Part shown: in pieces, positions 35,875 to 44,210 of the stretch
Layout: the number at the start of each line of letters is the position of its first letter
Position numbering within the stretch: the stretch's first letter is position 1
Origin: Bradyrhizobium symbiodeficiens
GTDB lineage: Bacteria; Pseudomonadota; Alphaproteobacteria; Rhizobiales; Xanthobacteraceae
Assembly (NCBI RefSeq): GCF_002266465.3
Contig: NZ_CP029427.2
Location: 3,226,501-3,290,500 of the forward strand
Reading direction: 5' to 3'
DNA: 64,000 nt
Translations under genes and position numbers: made by a program
The notes under the pieces: model-generated
Databases searched by the model: none
What the model was told of the DNA's origin: nothing
What the model saw: only the letters and a program-made list of their open reading frames with translations

Positions 35875-36365
35875 CCTCACCCCCGGTCAGAGGGGCGTAT
35901 CGCGATCGTCACGAAACGTGGGTGAGCTGCGGTGGACGCAGGCAGCATCGGCGCGAGGGGCATCGCAGGGCGGGCAACCGTGAGCGACAGCCGGCGCGCG
36001 CACGACCGGTGCGATTGCGTACGGCAAAACCGTGTGGTCCTGGCGCCCGCAGGCTGGCGTCAAGCGTTGCGGTGATGTGTGACGCCCAACCGGGCGCGCG
36101 CATCGTCAGCCGCAAGGCGACGGGGGCAATAGTGCATCGCTCCCCGGGGAGAGCTCGGCATAAGCCGTCAAACCACTGCGCAGGGAAGGCCGGATGTTTT
36201 GGCTTCACCTGTATGCCGCTGTGCAGCCTCTTGTAGCGCAACCTTCGCACAGTGGACCGTGGGTGCCAGCCGGCACCCGGCCTTCCCTGCGCCCTCTGAC
36301 ATGAGGGTGTCGAGATGAAGCAAAACTCGGGCGAGACACGCCGCGAGGACGCGATTGCGTGTCTG
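35875..36365 (+). repeat. Large structured dispersed element of bradyrhizobial type
   Basis: About 490 nt without a credible protein frame. It runs from GGTCAGAGGGGCGTATCGCG through GGCAAAACCGTGTGGTCCTG and CCGGGGAGAGCTCGGCATAA to CTCGGGCGAGACACGCCGCG. A perfect 16-bp inverted repeat, GCGCAGGGAAGGCCGG (36178-36193) and its complement (36277-36292), encloses a loop with a further hairpin GGGTGCC/GGCACCC (36261-36278). I recognise this block order from memory as a multi-copy intergenic sequence of Bradyrhizobium and relatives, often annotated as spurious small proteins; that memory could not be checked here. It may be a structured RNA. Ends are approximate. Confidence 0.7.
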
Positions 36366-36406
36366 CGGTTTTGAAATCGAAAATTGTCATAGCGCCAATC
36401 TGTCAC

Positions 36407-36555
36407 CGTCACCCTGAGGTGCGCGATCAGCGGCGCAACTGCGCGGCTGATCAAGCCTCGAAGGGCCACGGCCCGGCTGCATCTCGGCCGTTCATCCTTC
36501 GAGGCTCGCACGGGTAGCGCGCTTGCGCTGCCGAGCTCGCGCCTCAGGATGACGG
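36407..36555. repeat. Palindromic intergenic repeat (family C, copy 1)
   Basis: Outer ends CGTCACCCTGAGGTGCGC and GCGCCTCAGGATGACG are inverted copies; inside, AAGCCTCGAAGG faces CCTTCGAGGCTCG. A shorter copy is at 55321-55376. It lies about 110 nt upstream of the thiamine-diphosphate enzyme gene. Confidence 0.8.
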
Positions 36556-36667
36556 AACGAGCATTGCGCATCACAGACCACGCCGCATTGTGAGTTGTGC
36601 CCGCACGACAGACCGCTACCATACGCGTACTCCCATGGAACTCGGGAGAGTGCAAAGCGGAGGCGAC

Positions 36668-38332
36668 ATGAGCGGGCAGGAACGCAAGGCGAAGGGATCG
36701 GACCTGTTTGTCGCGGCGCTGGAGAATGAAGGTGTCGATCGCATCTTCGGCGTCCCCGGCGAGGAGAATCTCGATCTCGTGGAATCGCTGCGCACCTCCA
36801 AGATCGAGCTGGTCCTGACCCGTCACGAGCAGGCTGCTGCCTTCATGGCGGCCACGCATGGCCGGCTGACCGGCAAGCCCGGCGTTTGCCTGTCCACGCT
36901 CGGCCCCGGCGCGCTCAACCTGTCCACCGGCGCAGCCTATGCGCATCTCGGCGCGATGCCGATGATCCTGATTACCGGGCAGAAGCCGATCATGAGCAGC
37001 CGGCAGGCGCGCTTCCAGATCGTGGACGTGGTCGCGACCATGAAGCCGCTGACGAAGCTGTCGCGGCAGGTCATCAGTGCCTCCAGCATTCCGACCGTGG
37101 TGCGCGACGCCTTTCGCGTGGCGATGGAGGAGCGGCCCGGACCGGTGCATCTCGAATTGCCCGAGGACATCGCTGGGGACGAGGTGCCTGATGTCCCCGT
37201 GATCCCGGTCCATCCGATCGAGATCCCGGTCGCCCATCGCACCGCGCTCGACCGCGCCGCAGAGATGATCCTGGCTGCGAAACACCCGCTGGTGATGATG
37301 GGGGCTGCGACCAGCCGGCCGCGTTCGACGCACGGCATCGCGAGCTTCGTGCGGCGGACCGGCATTCCGTTCTTCACCACGCAGATGGGCAAGGGCACCG
37401 TGCCCGGCGGCACAAATCTCTACATGGGCACCGCCGCACTGTCCGAGCGCGACTATGTCCACGACGCCATCGATGCCGCCGACCTGATCGTCGCGATCGG
37501 TCACGACCCGATCGAGAAGCCGCCCTTCATCATGGGGCCATCGGGGCCGAAGGTCATTCACGTCAGCTACACGTCGGCCAGTGTCGAGCAGGTCTATTTT
37601 CCGGACGCCGAGGTTGTCGGCGATGTCGGCCCGAGCCTCGAACTGCTCGCCGACCGGCTCGAAGGCAAGCTGCCGCAGGCTGCGGCGCTGCTGCCGCTGC
37701 GCGAGGAAATCCTGGGGCACATCGCCGACCGCGCCACCGAGGCGCGCTGGCCGCCGACGCCGCAGCGCATCGTGCACGACATCCGCCAGGTGATCCCCGA
37801 GAACGGCATCGTCGCGCTCGACAACGGCATGTACAAGATCTGGTTCGCGCGCAACTACCGCACCCGCGTCGCCAACACGCTGCTGCTCGACAATGCGCTG
37901 GCGACCATGGGCGCCGGCCTGCCGTCGGCGATGATGGCCGCGATGCTCTATCCCGACCGCCGCGTGCTCGCGGTCGCCGGCGACGGCGGCTTCATGATGA
38001 ACAGCCAGGAGATGGAGACCGCCATCCGTCTCAAGCTCAACCTCGTCGTGCTGGTGCTGGAGGACAACGCCTACGGCATGATCCGCTGGAAGCAGGCCGT
38101 CGATCATTTCGCCGATTACGGCATGACCTTCGGTAATCCCGACTTCGTTCTGTATGCGAAGGCATACGGGGCGAAGGGGCATCGGATCGAGAACATCGAC
38201 AGTTTTGGTCCGACGCTCGATGCCGCCTTCAAGCAGGGCGGCGTGCATCTGGTCGTGATCCCGATCGACTATTCGGAGAACGTGCGGGTGCTGGTCGACG
38301 AACTGCGGGCGCATGAGAAGGCGAAGGCTTGA
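36668..38332 (+). CDS. Acetolactate synthase-like thiamine-diphosphate enzyme
   Basis: A 554-residue ThDP-dependent enzyme of the acetolactate synthase/benzaldehyde lyase superfamily. N-terminal Pyr domain: FGVPGEENLDLVESL and TRHEQAAAFMAATHGRLTG with catalytic Glu54; the PP domain has GDGGFMMNSQEMETAIRLKLNLVVLVLEDN near residue 438 for ThDP and Mg2+. Start 36668 (MSGQERKAKG) has GGAGG 4 nt upstream. No regulatory small subunit (IlvN/IlvH) follows, so it is more likely a catabolic AlsS-like or other decarboxylating enzyme than the biosynthetic IlvB. Repeats flank it on both sides. Exact substrate not determined. Confidence 0.88.
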   Translation: MSGQERKAKGSDLFVAALENEGVDRIFGVPGEENLDLVESLRTSKIELVLTRHEQAAAFMAATHGRLTGKPGVCLSTLGPGALNLSTGAAYAHLGAMPMILITGQKPIMSSRQARFQIVDVVATMKPLTKLSRQVISASSIPTVVRDAFRVAMEERPGPVHLELPEDIAGDEVPDVPVIPVHPIEIPVAHRTALDRAAEMILAAKHPLVMMGAATSRPRSTHGIASFVRRTGIPFFTTQMGKGTVPGGTNLYMGTAALSERDYVHDAIDAADLIVAIGHDPIEKPPFIMGPSGPKVIHVSYTSASVEQVYFPDAEVVGDVGPSLELLADRLEGKLPQAAALLPLREEILGHIADRATEARWPPTPQRIVHDIRQVIPENGIVALDNGMYKIWFARNYRTRVANTLLLDNALATMGAGLPSAMMAAMLYPDRRVLAVAGDGGFMMNSQEMETAIRLKLNLVVLVLEDNAYGMIRWKQAVDHFADYGMTFGNPDFVLYAKAYGAKGHRIENIDSFGPTLDAAFKQGGVHLVVIPIDYSENVRVLVDELRAHEKAKA

Positions 38333-38342
38333 AAATTGCAGC

Positions 38343-38472
38343 CTCGTGCCCCGACGCTGCGCAGCGCCACTTCGGCGGTGCGCTGCAGAGCCGGGGCCCA
38401 CGCTCGTGCCTTTCCAGGTCCCGGCTCTGCGCAGCAACGCCGAGAGCGTTGCAGCGCGTCCGGGACACGAGA
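38343..38472. repeat. Palindromic intergenic repeat (family B, copy 2)
   Basis: Begins CTCGTGCCCCGACGCTGCGC and ends GCGTCCGGGACACGAG, with CTGCAGAGCCGGGGCCCACG and GGTCCCGGCTCTGCGCAGCA between. The order of blocks equals that of the copy at 11251-11427, with a shorter centre. Confidence 0.82.
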
Positions 38473-38537
38473 GGAACACTTGTGTCGCAATCCCCGATCG
38501 CCGACATTCGCAATCACCAAGCCAAAAGGAATATCAA

Positions 38538-38885
38538 ATGACCCGCATTCGCTGCGTTACCGAGATGGGCATGGGCGTCGACGTCCACGGCAGGGACGCC
38601 ACCAAGGCGGCCAAGCGCGCGGTGTCGGATGCCATCCGGCATTCGAGCCTCGGCTTCTTCCGGATGATCGGCAAGACTGCGAACGACATGTTCGTCGACG
38701 TCACGATCGCGGTGCCCAATCCGGAAGCCGTCGACAAGGAGGCGGTGGCCAAGGAGCTGCCTTACGGCACCGTCACCGTCACCGCGGTCAAGGGCGGATT
38801 GGAAATTCCCTCGGCCACGGAAGTGGCCAACGATCCCATCCTGATCGCGAATGCTGCCGTCATCGTCAGCTTCGACAAGGATTAG
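38538..38885 (+). CDS. Lin0512 family protein
   Basis: A 115-residue protein matching the Lin0512 (TIGR02058) family: MTRIRCVTEMGMGVDVHGRDATKAAKRAVSDAIRHSSLGFF, DMFVDVTIAVPNPEAVDKEAV, LPYGTVTVTAVKGGLEIPSA, ANAAVIVSFDK (quoted in parts). Members are small, found in bacteria and fungi, and of unknown function. AAAAGGA lies 7 nt before ATG 38538. The next gene begins 4 nt after its stop, so the two form an operon. Confidence 0.9.
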   Translation: MTRIRCVTEMGMGVDVHGRDATKAAKRAVSDAIRHSSLGFFRMIGKTANDMFVDVTIAVPNPEAVDKEAVAKELPYGTVTVTAVKGGLEIPSATEVANDPILIANAAVIVSFDKD

Positions 38886-38889
38886 TCCG

Positions 38890-39582
38890 GTGTCTGGAAG
38901 CGATGAGGCGCTGCTGGATCATCCGATCTGGAGCGCGCTGACGACAAGCCACAAGCATCTGGCCGAGGGCGGTCCGCTAGCCCGGCGCTATCCCGTCGAC
39001 ATGACGCCGTTCGCCGACATGGTCGACATGTCCGCGGCAAGTTTTGCAGCGCTCGGCGATCTCATGTCGGGCTCGCAGGTCGCCGCACTGTTCACGCCGG
39101 AGCCGGTCGAAATTCCCTCCGGATTCAAGGTCGTGCTGGCCGAGACCGGCGAGCAGATGATCGGCTCGCCCGCCGACAGTCCGTTGCGCGACGCCGAGAT
39201 CGTCAGGTTGGGAGCTGCCGACGTGCCCGCGATGATGGCGCTGACGGAGCTGACGAAGCCGGGTCCATTCGCGCTGCGCACCCACGAGCTCGGCACGTTC
39301 CTTGGCATTCGCGCAGGCGGCGAATTGGTCGCGATGACGGGCGAGCGGATGAAGCCGGGACAGTTCGTCGAGATGACGGCGGTGTGCGTGCATCCCGACT
39401 ATCGCGGGCGCGGCTATGCGCAAGCGCTGCTCGCGGCGGTGGCGCGACGGATCGAGGCGCGCGGCGAAATACCGTTCCTGCACGTGTTTTCGAACAACAA
39501 TTCGGCGATTGCGCTGTACCAGCGGCAGGGCATGCGGATTCGGCGTCGGCTGTACGTGACGGCGTTGATGAGGGAAGGATAG
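38890..39582 (+). CDS. GNAT family N-acetyltransferase
   Basis: A 230-residue acetyltransferase of the FR47-like GNAT group. The C-terminal half has ELGTFLGIRAGGELVAMTGERM, EMTAVCVHPDYRGRGYAQALLAAVARRI (acetyl-CoA loop RGRGYA) and FLHVFSNNNSAIALYQRQGM. A GTG start at 38890 (SGSDEALLDHP follows) is chosen because AAGGA, at the end of the Lin0512 gene, lies 8 nt upstream. The 4-nt gap indicates cotranscription with Lin0512. Substrate unknown. Confidence 0.9.
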   Translation: MSGSDEALLDHPIWSALTTSHKHLAEGGPLARRYPVDMTPFADMVDMSAASFAALGDLMSGSQVAALFTPEPVEIPSGFKVVLAETGEQMIGSPADSPLRDAEIVRLGAADVPAMMALTELTKPGPFALRTHELGTFLGIRAGGELVAMTGERMKPGQFVEMTAVCVHPDYRGRGYAQALLAAVARRIEARGEIPFLHVFSNNNSAIALYQRQGMRIRRRLYVTALMREG

Positions 39583-39643
39583 GCGCCCTTCATTTCCAGT
39601 AAAAATTCGCTATATCCGTCCCAACCAGACTTCGGGGGAACAC

Positions 39644-40828
39644 ATGGACGCCAGAACGACCGATTTTTCCGCCGTGCGGACGGCGATGCAACGTTACGTC
39701 GATCAGGAGATCATTCCGGGTGCATCCTGGGCCGTGCTGCGCGGGCGCGAATTGGTCGACCAGCAATGCGTCGGCTTTGCCGATCGCGAGGCGAACACTG
39801 CTCTGCGGCCCGACCATATCTTCCGCGCCTTCTCCAACACCAAGATATTCGTCACCTGTGCGATCATGCTGCTGGTCGAGGAGACCCGCATCGGGCTCGA
39901 TGATTCGGTCGAGACATTCCTGCCGCAGCTCGCTGGTCGCAAGGTGCTGAAGCCGGGCGCTTCCAGCCTTGCCGATGTCGAGCTGGCGAAGAGCCCGATC
40001 ACGATCCGGCAACTCCTGACCCACACCGCGGGCCTCAGCTACGGCATCTTCGATCCCGGCTCGGTGCTGTTCAAAGGCTATAACGAAGCGCGCGTGCTCA
40101 ATCCGCTGACGCCGCTCTCCGACATGATCGACAAGCTGGCCGATCTGCCGCTGTCCTATCATCCCGGCACGGCCTGGGAATATTCGGTGGCTACCGACGT
40201 GCTCGGCCGTGTCGTGGAGGTCGTCTCCGGCCAGCCGCTCGATGCCTTCCTCAAGGCGCGCATCTTCGATGTCCTGGGCATGACCGACACCGGCTTCCAC
40301 GTTCCCGAGGCGCAGCAGGGCAGGCTGGTTGCGCTCTACACCGGCGCCGACGTGCTCGATCCCATGAAGCCGGGCCTCACGCGGGCCGACAATCTGCCGT
40401 TTCCGCAAGCCTATCGACAGCCGTTCCCGCGGCTCTCGGGCGGCGGCGGTCTGGTCTCGACCTTGCCCGACATGCTCGCGCTGGTCCGCGCGCTGCTGCC
40501 GGGTTCGGATGCGCTGCTGAAGCCGGAGACGCTCCGGCAGATGATGACGAACCAGCTCCCGGCGGGGCAGACCATCCGCTTCGCCAATCTCGGCCCGATT
40601 CCCGGCAAGGGTTTTGGCCTCGGCGGCGCCGTCACCTTCGCGCCGACGCCGTTTGATCCGCCGAACTCCACCGGTGAATTCCAGTGGGGCGGCCTTGCCG
40701 GCACCCATTGGTGGATCTGCCCGCAGGCCAATACCGCGGGCGTCCTGATGGCCCAGCGTTACATGGGCTTCTGGAATCCGTTCTTTTTCGAGTTCAAGCG
40801 TCTGGCCTATCAGGCCGTCGGGGGCTGA
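39644..40828 (+). CDS. Serine hydrolase of the class C beta-lactamase family
   Basis: A 394-residue serine hydrolase/esterase: nucleophile S64-N-T-K67 in FRAFSNTKIFV, Tyr motif in WEYSVATDVLGRVVEV, and late segment GKGFGLGGAVTFAPTPF followed by FQWGGLAGTHWWICPQ. No signal peptide, so probably a cytoplasmic esterase like EstB rather than an antibiotic-degrading beta-lactamase. It shares only the fold with the one at 23551. Confidence 0.9.
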   Translation: MDARTTDFSAVRTAMQRYVDQEIIPGASWAVLRGRELVDQQCVGFADREANTALRPDHIFRAFSNTKIFVTCAIMLLVEETRIGLDDSVETFLPQLAGRKVLKPGASSLADVELAKSPITIRQLLTHTAGLSYGIFDPGSVLFKGYNEARVLNPLTPLSDMIDKLADLPLSYHPGTAWEYSVATDVLGRVVEVVSGQPLDAFLKARIFDVLGMTDTGFHVPEAQQGRLVALYTGADVLDPMKPGLTRADNLPFPQAYRQPFPRLSGGGGLVSTLPDMLALVRALLPGSDALLKPETLRQMMTNQLPAGQTIRFANLGPIPGKGFGLGGAVTFAPTPFDPPNSTGEFQWGGLAGTHWWICPQANTAGVLMAQRYMGFWNPFFFEFKRLAYQAVGG

Positions 40829-40849
40829 CCGCGTGGGGTGAGGCGGGAC

Positions 40850-41515
40850 GTGTCAGCCTATCTCGGCCTCGACGGATTTCGCTTCGGCTGGGTCGCTGTC
40901 TGGATCGATGGGCGCGGCGATCACGGCTTCGACTATTCACCGGGCCTGGCGCGCCTGCTCGCGATGCCGCATGCGCGTGCGATGATCGACATGCCGATCG
41001 GATTGAATCCGGCCGGCTATCGCGCCTGCGACCGGCGTGCGCGCGAGCTGGTTGGCCCCGCCGTGTTTCTCGGTGCACGCCGGGATCTCTGGACGTTCAC
41101 CTACATGGCTGAGGCCAACCGTTACTACTGGATGCATGAAGGCAAGGGCAGGGGTGTGTCGGCGCAGCTGTGGAATATCAGGGACAAGATCAAGGAGGTC
41201 GATGATGTCATGACGCCGGCGCGGCAAGCGACGATCGGCGAAGCCCATCCGGAATTGATTTTCTGGAATCTCGCAGGACGAGTACGGCTCGCGAACAAGA
41301 CATCGGTGCAAGGCCGCGAGCAGCGCGTCGCGTTGCTGAGAGATCGGGGTTTCACCAAGGTCGAGAGATGGCTGATGCTTCGCCACGGCACCGGCATCGG
41401 TCGCGACGATCTCATCGACGCCTGTGCCTGCGCGCTGGCGGCGCGCGACAGCACACAGCGTGTCGGCGGCGAGGAGATCGATCCGCGCGGGTTGCGGATG
41501 GAGATCAATTATTGA
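40850..41515 (+). CDS. DUF429 family protein
   Basis: A 221-residue protein of the DUF429 family (RNase H-like fold): YLGLDGFRFGWVAVWID at the N-terminus with the first acidic residue, AMIDMPIGLNPAGYRACDRRARELVG, TIGEAHPELIFWNL, and DDLIDACACALAARD near the end. The GTG at 40850 is preferred because GAGG sits 6 nt upstream; a GTG at 40838 is also possible. The acidic residues suggest a metal-dependent nuclease but no activity is established. Confidence 0.85.
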   Translation: MSAYLGLDGFRFGWVAVWIDGRGDHGFDYSPGLARLLAMPHARAMIDMPIGLNPAGYRACDRRARELVGPAVFLGARRDLWTFTYMAEANRYYWMHEGKGRGVSAQLWNIRDKIKEVDDVMTPARQATIGEAHPELIFWNLAGRVRLANKTSVQGREQRVALLRDRGFTKVERWLMLRHGTGIGRDDLIDACACALAARDSTQRVGGEEIDPRGLRMEINY

Positions 41516-41626
41516 GAGCGAGCCGCCGGTCGTTCGGGAAAAAGCGGCAATTTATTTGAAGCATGCAGGAACTGGCGCCTGTCGATCCGCGTTCCCGTCC
41601 GAGCAGATGCCGGAGAAGCTCTTGCG

Positions 41627-41770
41627 ATGAATGATGCCAGTCAGTTCGCCACCGCGATGCTCGCGCTCGTTTTCACCGGAGCACTGCTCGTCACCGGCCA
41701 ACTCTTCATCGAGCAACGCGCGCAGCGCGACGCCGCCTACGCCACCAGCCACGTGTTGCGGCCGTTGTGA
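41627..41770 (+). CDS. Small single-helix membrane protein, 47 residues
   Basis: MNDASQFATAMLALVFTGAL begins a protein with one hydrophobic helix (residues about 8-27) and a charged tail (EQRAQRDAAY) ending VLRPL at TGA 41768-41770. GGAGAAG lies about 10 nt before the ATG. Codon use agrees with neighbours. Function unknown; too short for strong evidence. Confidence 0.5.
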   Translation: MNDASQFATAMLALVFTGALLVTGQLFIEQRAQRDAAYATSHVLRPL

Positions 41771-41862
41771 TCTCAGGCGTTGAACTGACAACTGCTCGGC
41801 CTTGCGCCGTCGGTCGGCCGGCCTAGATTAGGCGGCGTCTCACGAACGCAGCCGGAGTGCCG

Positions 41863-42567
41863 ATGTCAGATCTCGCCGCCTTCCCCGTCACCAAGCGCTG
41901 GCCGGCCAAACATCCCGAGCTGCTACAGCTCTATTCGCTGCCGACGCCGAACGGCGTCAAGGTCTCGATCATGCTGGAAGAGATCGGGCTTCCCTACGAG
42001 GTCCATCTCGTCGATTTCGGCAAGGACGATCAGAAGACGGCTGAATTCGTCTCGCTCAATCCGAACGGCAAGATCCCGGCGATCCTCGATCCCAACGGGC
42101 CCGGCGGAAGGCCGCTGCCGCTGTTCGAGTCCGGGGCGATCCTGCAATACCTCGCGGAAAAGACCGGCAAGCTTCTGCCCGAGGATGCTGCGCGCCGCTA
42201 CCAGACCATCCAGTGGGTGCACTTTCAGATGGGCGGCATCGGGCCGATGTTCGGCCAGGTCGGCTTCTTCCACAAATTCGCCGGCAAGGATTTCGAGGAC
42301 AAGCGTCCGCGCGACCGCTACGTCGCCGAAGCCAGGCGCCTGCTCGGTGTGATGGAAGCGCATCTTTCGGGACGGCAATGGTTCATGGATGACGACTACA
42401 CCATCGCCGACGTCTCCATGCTGGGCTGGGTGCGCAACCTCATCGGCTTCTACGGGGCGGCCGATCTGGTCGAATTCGCTCAATTCAAATCGGTCGGAGC
42501 CTGGCTCGAACGCGGGTTGGCGCGCCCGGCGGTGCAGCGCGGGCTGAACATTCCGAAGCGGCCGTGA
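41863..42567 (+). CDS. Glutathione S-transferase (Ure2p/YghU-like)
   Basis: A 234-residue GST. Thioredoxin-like N-terminal domain: LQLYSLPTPNGVKVSIMLEEIGLPYEVHLVDF, FVSLNPNGKIPAILDP and FESGAILQYLAEKTGKLLP (glutathione-binding ES pair); the helical C-terminal domain has FHKFAGKDFEDKRPRDRYVAEARRLLGVMEAHL and DDDYTIADVSMLGWVRN. The S-x-x-TPNG pattern is typical of the YfcG/YghU (Nu-class) enzymes that act as disulfide-bond reductases. ATG 41863 has GGAG 6 nt upstream. Confidence 0.93.
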   Translation: MSDLAAFPVTKRWPAKHPELLQLYSLPTPNGVKVSIMLEEIGLPYEVHLVDFGKDDQKTAEFVSLNPNGKIPAILDPNGPGGRPLPLFESGAILQYLAEKTGKLLPEDAARRYQTIQWVHFQMGGIGPMFGQVGFFHKFAGKDFEDKRPRDRYVAEARRLLGVMEAHLSGRQWFMDDDYTIADVSMLGWVRNLIGFYGAADLVEFAQFKSVGAWLERGLARPAVQRGLNIPKRP

Positions 42568-42573
42568 AACTAG

Positions 42574-43356
42574 CTAGCTCAACGCCTTGTAGGTCATGTA
42601 CAGCGCCATCAGCGAGACCAGGACGATCATGGTCCGGCGCAGCACCGATTTGCCGACGCCATTGGCCATGCGTGCGCCGAGATCAGTGCCGATCCACAGG
42701 CCGGCGACGATACCGATGATGGCCGGCCAGCCGGCAACGAGTCCCTTGCTCCAGTAGATCCACGCCGCCGGAATGTTGGTCGGGATGACCGAAAAGACGA
42801 GGCTGACGAGTTGCGCCTGGTGCTGCGGCACGCGCAGGCCGGCGGCGAGGCAGACGGTGATCGCGAGGCCGCCGCCGATGCCCATGAAGCCGGAGGAAAA
42901 GCCGGCAAGCATGCCGATGAGAAGCAGGGGCAGCCAGGGCAATTTGTCGGGATTGCCAGCCCCGCTGCTGCCGTCCTTGCGGTCACGCCGCAGGACCAGC
43001 GCAGCGATCAGTGCGACGAGGTAGACGACATAGGTCCATTGCAGGACCGCGTCGGAAACGGCGGTTGCGGCATAGCCGCCGCTGACACCACCGAGCAGAA
43101 ATCCGACGCCGATCCAGATGACCCATTGCAGCGGGCTGCGATTGCCGTTCTGCCAGTAGCGGCGCACGCCGGCGAGGCCGGTCGGCGGCACCTGCGCGAT
43201 CAGCGACGTACCTTGGGCCACATGCTGCTCCGCGCCGAGCAGCAGCACACAGAAGATCACCAGGCCTCCACCCGGGCTCGTCCCCATGAAGCCGGACGTC
43301 AGTCCTCCGACGAGACCGACGCCGATACCCGCGAGCAGTTCGTGAATCCAGGACAT
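42574..43356 (-). CDS. TauE/SafE family sulfite/anion exporter
   Basis: A 260-residue, about 8-helix membrane protein of the TauE/SafE (DUF81) family: GVGLVGGLTSGFMGTSPGGGLVIFCVLLLG near the N-terminus and LIGMLAGFSSGFMGIGGGLAITVCLAAGL in the second half, the repeated G-F-x-G signature. It starts 3 nt after the TetR gene, so the regulator and exporter form an operon. The anion carried (sulfite, sulfoacetate or others) is unknown. Confidence 0.93.
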   Translation of the reverse strand: MSWIHELLAGIGVGLVGGLTSGFMGTSPGGGLVIFCVLLLGAEQHVAQGTSLIAQVPPTGLAGVRRYWQNGNRSPLQWVIWIGVGFLLGGVSGGYAATAVSDAVLQWTYVVYLVALIAALVLRRDRKDGSSGAGNPDKLPWLPLLLIGMLAGFSSGFMGIGGGLAITVCLAAGLRVPQHQAQLVSLVFSVIPTNIPAAWIYWSKGLVAGWPAIIGIVAGLWIGTDLGARMANGVGKSVLRRTMIVLVSLMALYMTYKALS

Positions 43357-43359
43357 CGC

Positions 43360-43992
43360 TCACACCCGGGTTCGTCGCTTGATGTCGGGTTTCGTGGTGC
43401 GGAAGCCGTCGATCACGCCGGCGACAGCCGCTATGCAGGCCTCGACGTCAAAATCCTCGCCCCAGCACTTTTGCAGCACGAAGCCCTGGAAGATCGCAAC
43501 CAGCACCCGCGCGATCGCGTCCGCGCCGAGTTCGCGCCTGATGAGGCCATTGTGCTGGCCGCGCTCGACCAGCGCGACGATGAGCGCGCGCGGCATGTCG
43601 ATGCCTTCGACGACGCTGGCGCGGACGCGGCGGTTGCGCAGCGCTTCGGCCCAGCCATGGATGCCGACGCGACGCCGCGCTTCGCCGGCGGGATCGGTGA
43701 GCCATTGCGCGTAGACGCGGACCAGGGCTTGAAGTCCCTCGATCGGATCACCCGATCCTTGCGCGACCGAGTTGAGCACGGCTTCGCGGCGATGCCGGTC
43801 GTCGGCGAGCGCCTCGATCAGGTCGTCCTTGCTCTGGAAGTAGAGATAGACTGCGCCGTGGCTCAGTCCGGACCGCTTGACGATGTCGGCGATGCCGGTC
43901 TGGTGAAAACCGTCCTCGGCGAAGCATGCGAGGGCAGCTTCGAGAATCTGCTGCCGCCGGCCTTCACGCTGCTTGTCGCTGATCTTCGGCAT
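43360..43992 (-). CDS. TetR family regulator of the TauE operon
   Basis: A 210-residue TetR/AcrR regulator: REGRRQQILEAALACFAEDGF, GIADIVKRSGLSHGAVYLYFQSKDDLIEALADD, then a helical ligand domain with VLVAIFQGFVLQKCWGEDFDVE. ATG 43992 (MPKISDKQ) is preferred over a TTG at 44022. It precedes the TauE gene by 3 nt. Two inverted copies of a similar element lie upstream (44010-44031 and 44076-44097). Confidence 0.93.
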   Translation of the reverse strand: MPKISDKQREGRRQQILEAALACFAEDGFHQTGIADIVKRSGLSHGAVYLYFQSKDDLIEALADDRHRREAVLNSVAQGSGDPIEGLQALVRVYAQWLTDPAGEARRRVGIHGWAEALRNRRVRASVVEGIDMPRALIVALVERGQHNGLIRRELGADAIARVLVAIFQGFVLQKCWGEDFDVEACIAAVAGVIDGFRTTKPDIKRRTRV

Positions 43993-44009
43993 CCGCGTGT
44001 CCGTAAATA

Positions 44010-44097
44010 ACTGACTGTTCAATCGTTTTTTATGTCGAGCTCTAAGCAGAGCCGTATAGCCGTCGATAAAATAAAAACGATCGGTCAGTCATTTTTA
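44010..44097. promoter_or_regulatory. Paired operator-like sites upstream of tetR-tauE
   Basis: Two copies in opposite orientation: at 44010-44031 the minus strand reads AAAAACGATTGAACAGTCAG, and at 44076-44097 the plus strand reads AAAAACGATCGGTCAGTCAT; 16 of these 20 positions agree. The core TGACTGACCGATCG resembles TetR-family operators. The stretch is strikingly AT-rich (CGTTTTTTATG, AATAAAAACG) and probably includes the promoter. Confidence 0.6.
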
Positions 44098-44210
44098 ATT
44101 GCAAACATGAGTTTGGTCAAGGCCCAATGGCCTGGGTCTGGGAACCGGGAGGATTTGACGGTTGGCAGGCGGCCGACGGAGGCTGCGGCGTAGCCCTTGA
44201 TCGTGCGCGG

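Noticed and set aside
35571..36236. Plus-strand open frame over the structured element that could be called a hypothetical protein
   Set aside because: The reading has no sensible start with ribosome-binding site and its composition (Arg/Pro/Gly/Ser/Cys) matches spurious translation of a non-coding repeat.
35909..38479. Minus-strand open frame crossing the structured element and the ThDP enzyme
   Set aside because: It is antisense to the ThDP enzyme and runs through three repeats; no protein-like segments.
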